DNA of 64,000 bases from Diphasiastrum complanatum (lineage: Eukaryota; Streptophyta; Lycopodiopsida; Lycopodiales; Lycopodiaceae). This document shows, piece after piece, positions 59,501 through 64,000 of this stretch. Made by a program: the position numbers and the translations under genes. The number at the start of each line of letters is the position of its first letter. The first letter of the stretch is position 1. Under the pieces are notes generated by a model. The model was given only the letters and a program-made list of their open reading frames with translations. It ran no database searches and was not told where the DNA came from. The stretch is from assembly GCA_029204225.1 (NCBI GenBank), contig CM055100.1, positions 6,966,933-7,030,932 on the forward strand, read 5' to 3'.

Positions 59501-59690
59501 TAAGTGAACATATTGAGGGACCTCCCACCAAAACTGGACATACCCATGTTGGCATCATCTCTTGTCACATATGATGCCACCTACCACTAATCAAGGGGTA
59601 AGTGAACATATGTAGGGACCTCCCACAAGAAGTGGACGTACCCATGGTGGCATTATTTCTTGTCACACGTGGTCACCACCTAAGGGTAAG
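59501..59690. repeat. 98-bp tandem duplication
   Basis: Copies begin TAAGTGAACATAT at 59501 and 59599 and share GGGACCTCCCAC and GTACCCATG-like words. Confidence 0.85.
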
Positions 59691-60310
59691 GGCTATGATG
59701 TCCCTTGTTAGTTGGACAATCACCTATGATACACTTCCATTTCACAATCCGCAATTGATTTGCAACATCCCTTTTCTTTCATTGGGGATGTGGTTTCTGA
59801 GGGCTTGATTTTATAAGAATCACAATTTTTGTTTGATCCCGTTCAAATGGGGATGGGGCTGGTTCCTATTACAATCCACCCTCAAGCAAAGAAAAAAGAA
59901 CGATGAGAATCTAACAAGTTTATATATTAGGGTTAATGTCGTGGAAGCTTGTTTTACTTATGGGATTATGAGAGACGAGTTATACCACGTTGTAAGGAAT
60001 TCTGAAAGGAAAGAATTGGGCAATTAGCCCTAATTAGGGTTTGTGTAAGGCAATAAGCATCAAACAACAGTGCCTGAGCTGAAATCTCAATCCGATACTC
60101 GGGTATGCTTGGCTTACCATCCTTTCTCTGACACCCTCCATGGAATGCTGATAATTTCGGGCAATGGTTGGTTAAAGAAGAATTTCCATCTTTTGAATAC
60201 AGTAAAGAAATTTTTATGGTGAATTTGCAGTATAACATCGGCAGACTTTTTGCAAAGCTTTTTTCATTGAGCTTTTGGGCTTATCTGACATTTGAGCCTT
60301 GTTAGTAGCA

Positions 60311-62741
60311 ATGGATATCAAAGAAATGGCTGGGCTTTCCTTGGGCTCCACTTCTGCTACTAGTGCATCTGGTTTAGATTTTAGAGATCATTCGTCTGCT
60401 GGCATGGACAATTTATCAGAGTCCAAGAAAAGGAAAAAACAGAAGAAGAAAAAGAAGAGCAAGTGTGTTGCCATCAGCATTTTGGATCAGCTGCACAGAA
60501 ATGGAGCAGCATTAGCGTTGCCATCACAGAAGCTTGCAGAGGCAATCTTTCCTTGGAAAGCTGCTAACATCCCCAATCGTGGTCGCAGTGCCGTTGCTAC
60601 CAGGTACGAGCTTATGTTTAGTTGTAACCAAAAGCGAAGAAAGCAATGCGAGCCCTTCTGATCGTCAGTTCTTCACTATCAGAGTTGATTTTAAAGGCAG
60701 TCTTCAAGTAAATTGGGGCTTAGATAATCATTGGGTTTTTTCCCTGTAAGTAGGCTCTTTCTTATATAGTGTAGTTGAAGACAATGTATTTTCTCTACAG
60801 GGTTAATATTGTATACTACCAAATAAATGTCTTACTAAAAGCAGCTTATTAGCCGCAGAACAGATGCATCGACGACAAAAAGTCAATGTCCTGGCTAGCT
60901 TCTTATATTTGTCCAGAAGAGTTTGACACACTTTTTCCATTGATTTGAGCTTGAAAGTTAATGGCACATCCACACAAGATCATAAACAGAAGTAATGGAA
61001 ATCATTTTCTAGATCGAAGATCAATCTCCAATTAGAATCTTAAGATAATTAGCAACTACTTACCAGGTCCTCCTCCAAAGGAAGACAGATTGCTATCACA
61101 CTCTCCTAAGAACTGTCAAGTCTTTTAACAAATGAACTACTCAAATGAAAGAATGAATCGAATTATACTACCTAGAGTTCTATTAGGATTAGGGCAAGTG
61201 ACTCCCCTACCTGCACCTTCCCTATAAGATGGTTAGGGTGCTGCTGAAAACGTGCTTTTAATTAACACTGCAAGCTTCTGACAGTTTCTCTTATGGATTG
61301 TTACTCTCCGCACAGCACAAATTATGCTTTGCTTAGAAGGATGGGATTTTGGTTTTAACAGCATGCTGCAAATATTACCCGTTTGCAGATTCCTTAAAAG
61401 CTTGAATCCATAAAGATTGACTAACAACCCATTTTTGCTGCAGAACGGCTGCCTTTCCTATGGATTCACTTTTAAACCTATTACTCTCCCATTCCATCCC
61501 TTCATTAAAGTTCACTCTTTCACGATTTCAAAAAAATCAGAGTCTAGAACTTAAAAGGTTGTGTGTTACTTCGATTCAAGGCTGAAGCATTTATCAGCAC
61601 TTAAAGAATGTAAACAATCTTTTAAAGCAGCGCCCTTGTCAAAATAAAGAAGAATGTACTCCGTCACTTGCAAATAATGACGGGTAAGTTATGTTAACAT
61701 ATTTGGAAGTGAATTACTTTCTCCCACTAGAAGCTTAACACACAACTCCTCTACCATAGCGAAAAAGATCACACAACTGCTTTGCAACCGAGTACTCAAG
61801 AAATCTGCTTTTTGAAAGCACAAAATTTCAGCTTTCAAAAGGCTGAAAATTTGGCTTAACGTCAAAAAGCAATTAGCAAAAATAATTGCAAAAACTTAAT
61901 ATTATAATTTATAAGTGAATCGAAATCTACACAAAATCACCATTCAAGAGCGTACTTTATCAAATCGATTGCATCTTTTGGTAGCACATCTACCATACAA
62001 TCAATATCCTCTTGAAAACCCGTGATTTGAGAAGAGAAACATGAAACACCCACCAAGTTCTTGCTCATAACTTTTGCTCTCTCCAAGAATTCAGGATCCA
62101 TCACTAAGATCCCCTTCCTAATCCTTGGCCTCATCATGAGCACTTCCACCACGGCAAAACCGCTTAGCTTTGGCTTTGATACCAATGTAAAGCCCATACC
62201 AAGGATGCACTAGCCAAGCAAGCCAATAACAAAGCAACACAAGGGAAACGGATGGTGGACAAACCAATCCAACCATACCTAGATCTTACGGATCTAGCCC
62301 CCAAGCTATTGATCAATCTCTCATAAGGGATAGAGGAGCCATACCAACAACATGTAGCTACTAGCACCACAATCAAGCATACACTAGTGAGAGCCCAATA
62401 GGTATACTCATACCCTCCAAGGCCCATGCACCACTAGTAGTGCATTGTGACTCCTCACTGGACACCTCTGCAGCCTATCTAGGCCACGTCATCAAGTTCT
62501 CCAATGACTCACTGATAGACCCATACAAATCCACCATCATGAGTTTAGGCCTCCAACCATTAATTATGACCATATGCACATGAGGGCCCCAAACCCCTCC
62601 TAATCATAATTAACTTAGGGGTTGTAGGCTTATTGATCTCTAGCGGGACAAGCTATACGAGACCAATCGTGGGAGTGCTCTAGATTCTGGTTTATGTTTC
62701 ATCTCATTCCCTGCCCTCACACAAAAAAAAACATTACAACG

Positions 62742-62780
<39 letters not shown>

Positions 62781-63353
62781 TCAGCTGAGACTTGGTGTAC
62801 AGGCCTTACCTCCTCTGATTGGGCTAGTATATCATGACTACAGATCACTATGCTTTCTCGGATGATATGAGCTAAGTCATCAACCTCAAGCACCTGCACT
62901 CTGACATCCCACGCTCGAACCTCTAGCACTAGTGGTGAATTGGATACACGTTGAAAGCTCTTGTTCTTTCATTTCATCTGGAACTATTCTAATAGAAAGT
63001 TATATAAGCTATGTGAAATGTATTCTTTTTGTATCGAGGGGTTAGCTAAATGTCCTACTAACAAGGGCACCAAGCTAAATTTGAGCATTCACAATGCTAG
63101 GATGTTTTGGTAGTATAGTTTTATTGCTTATGACAAGATGAAGTCAATGAACCTTCTGCGTACAGTGCTGCTCTAAAATTCTTCTCTCTGCAGGCTGATC
63201 AAGGCAGGCGAGGTGATTGTGGCTGAACAAGCTGTGGCATTTGTAACACTTTCTAGTTACCGAACAGCGTTATGCCATGCTTGCTGTCAGGATCTAGTGG
63301 AAGGTTCACCTCGATATGAATGTTCCTTGTGCAGCTATGCAGTATATTGTCTG
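60311..63353 (+). CDS. SMYD-type SET-MYND protein, first two coding exons (gene continues past 63353)
   Basis: Exon 60311-60603 starts with ATG and encodes a Ser/Gly-rich start, a basic nuclear-localisation-like run (KKRKKQKKKKKSK), then KLAEAIFPW and NRGRSAVAT, the usual start of a split SET domain. The next exon, 63194-63353, joins in phase (an Arg codon is split) and gives RLIKAGEVIVAEQAVAFV, then a MYND zinc-finger start: CHACC, CSLC and YAVYC. The exon ends at a GT at 63354; without splicing a stop follows within seven codons. SMYD-type proteins are putative protein-lysine methyltransferases. The rest of MYND and the catalytic SET half must lie beyond what could be placed. The 2.59-kb intron holds an LTR. 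An in-frame TTG upstream is not the start. Confidence 0.87.
62173..62184 (-). other. Primer-binding-like site TGGTATCAAAGC
   Basis: On the minus strand TGGTATCAAAGC follows one base after the LTR's TTTACA end at 62186. One base differs from the common TGGTATCAGAGC. It shows that this copy keeps internal sequence on its 3' side, unlike the solo copy at 10.4 kb. Confidence 0.75.
62186..62682 (-). mobile_element. LTR of the 10.4-kb solo-LTR family, in the SET-MYND intron
   Basis: About 497 bp, reverse orientation, aligning over its length with the solo LTR at 10378-10872. It ends in TTTACA, the expected CA terminus. About 250 bp of element-internal sequence with an 86-codon open frame continues leftward to about 61937, after which the element is truncated. 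Confidence 0.88.
62744..62778. repeat. (TC)n microsatellite
   Basis: Pure TC tract of about 35 nt, 60 bp from the LTR end inside the SET-MYND intron. Confidence 0.95.
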
Positions 63354-64000
63354 GTAGACAAGTTTAACTGATCTATGAATCAAGGATTGAAGTTGATTTG
63401 ACTTTTGCTACTCATAAATTTCTACAAGAGTTTTTTACTGTCAGAAGCCAATCTTGTAGTTTATGATTTTGAACATGTTTTTACTCTGAAACAGAATAAT
63501 TATGGCCATTCTTTGTAAAATGTCAATCCTGCAAATGGAACTTTCTGCTGAATCTCTCAATGATTACTTCAGAAAATTCGTTGTTGCACATCCTGTGCAT
63601 GATAATATGAGATATTGCATGACTTGTATTTTAGTGACTTGAACAGAAAGACAACATGTTCTTACATGATCACTTTTTTTGGATATCTTAATCCTTAAAA
63701 TTAGATCTTGAAAGTTTTAATGCTAGGTTTATATTTCAGGGTAATATTGGTTTCTTCAAAAAACGTATTTTCTATTGGACTGATTGGAGGGGTCTCTAAA
63801 ATATTTAGCACAGGATAAAAACAGAAGAGCAGCTTTGTTTGTAGTGTAAACTAAGGAGAAGATTTTGTAGTCGTTAGTATCACCGCAGGCAAATAGTGGC
63901 CCCCTCACCAGACGTCCGAGAGAGTCCCCTCTTAGGCTCAGACGATGTCTCAGCCTAGGATTTTATTCATACTACTATGTGATCAAACAAGCATTGTTTC
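63354..64000 (+). other. Intron of the SET-MYND gene, no further exon recognised
   Basis: AT-rich sequence following the GT donor at 63354. No continuation of the MYND finger (a further Cys/His-rich exon) was found before the window ends. Confidence 0.55.

Larger units (their letters stand above)
55260..60290. other. No gene recognised
   Basis: Five kilobases without a protein I can identify. A minus-strand frame at 55834-56052 (72 codons, contains GEAVYGDYGRFPQSIIDIVMD) looks protein-like, but its family is unknown to me. 57540-57830 is purine-rich. Short, low-complexity CAAGTTTCAAA-type words are common at 55380-55430 and 58980-59200, as in the hAT introns. Confidence 0.45.

Noticed and set aside
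61937-62197. 86-codon minus-strand frame next to the LTR at 62.2 kb
   Set aside because: Begins across the LTR/primer-binding boundary; no known gag motif seen, so not called as a gene.
63354-63371. Reading on past 63353 to the TGA as the end of the SET-MYND protein
   Set aside because: It would cut the MYND finger in half, and a usable GT donor sits at the break.

Overview
The window is nuclear DNA of a land plant with a large, repeat-rich genome. It carries plant-type genes (NF-YB, an AGD14-type ArfGAP and a SET-MYND protein), kilobase introns filled with retroelements, many long (AG)n and (TG)n microsatellites, and mostly decayed transposable elements. A fern, lycophyte or gymnosperm fits better than a compact angiosperm, but the sequence alone does not settle this.

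Host genes. (1) A complete, intronless NF-YB subunit lies on the minus strand at 3687-4310. (2) A multi-exon minus-strand ArfGAP of the AGD14/15 type ends at 23604. Twelve exons could be placed between 23604 and 29050 with consistent splice phases; the first coding exon was not found. (3) The first two coding exons of a plus-strand SMYD-type SET-MYND protein lie at 60311-60603 and 63194-63353, and the gene leaves the window on the right.

Transposable elements. 6.3-8.4 kb: Ty3/gypsy RT-RNaseH-integrase remnant. 9.4-12.5 kb: minus-strand Ty1/copia remnant with a 495-bp solo LTR inserted in it. 12.5-15.5 kb: minus-strand gypsy gag-protease remnant. 15.6-16.9 kb: two copia pieces in swapped order. 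24.9-25.9 kb: LTR and gypsy debris in an ArfGAP intron. 31.1-37.1 kb: two head-to-tail LINEs, the larger with an intact 1167-codon ORF2. 37.4-55.2 kb: a BED/DUF659 hAT-like transposase gene split by a gypsy derivative without recognisable RT, a degraded copia, and a second copia (49.0-54.2 kb) that itself carries a 949-bp solo LTR. 62.2-62.7 kb: an LTR with primer-binding site in the SET-MYND intron.

Most unusual signals. The two LINEs have diverged in ORF1, yet both sit at the same position (GTAGA/GGGAG) of a TG/GA-rich array and both are flanked by a GTAGA repeat, which suggests sequence-specific integration. The intact ORF2 ends with a strong PCNA-binding (PIP-box) match and a second weaker one. 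Its ORF1 and ORF2 share one frame separated only by a UAG. Three unrelated elements (LINE-2, the chromodomain gypsy derivative and the nested copia) keep gag or ORF1 but lack RT; the gypsy derivative carries an unrecognised coding segment in its place.
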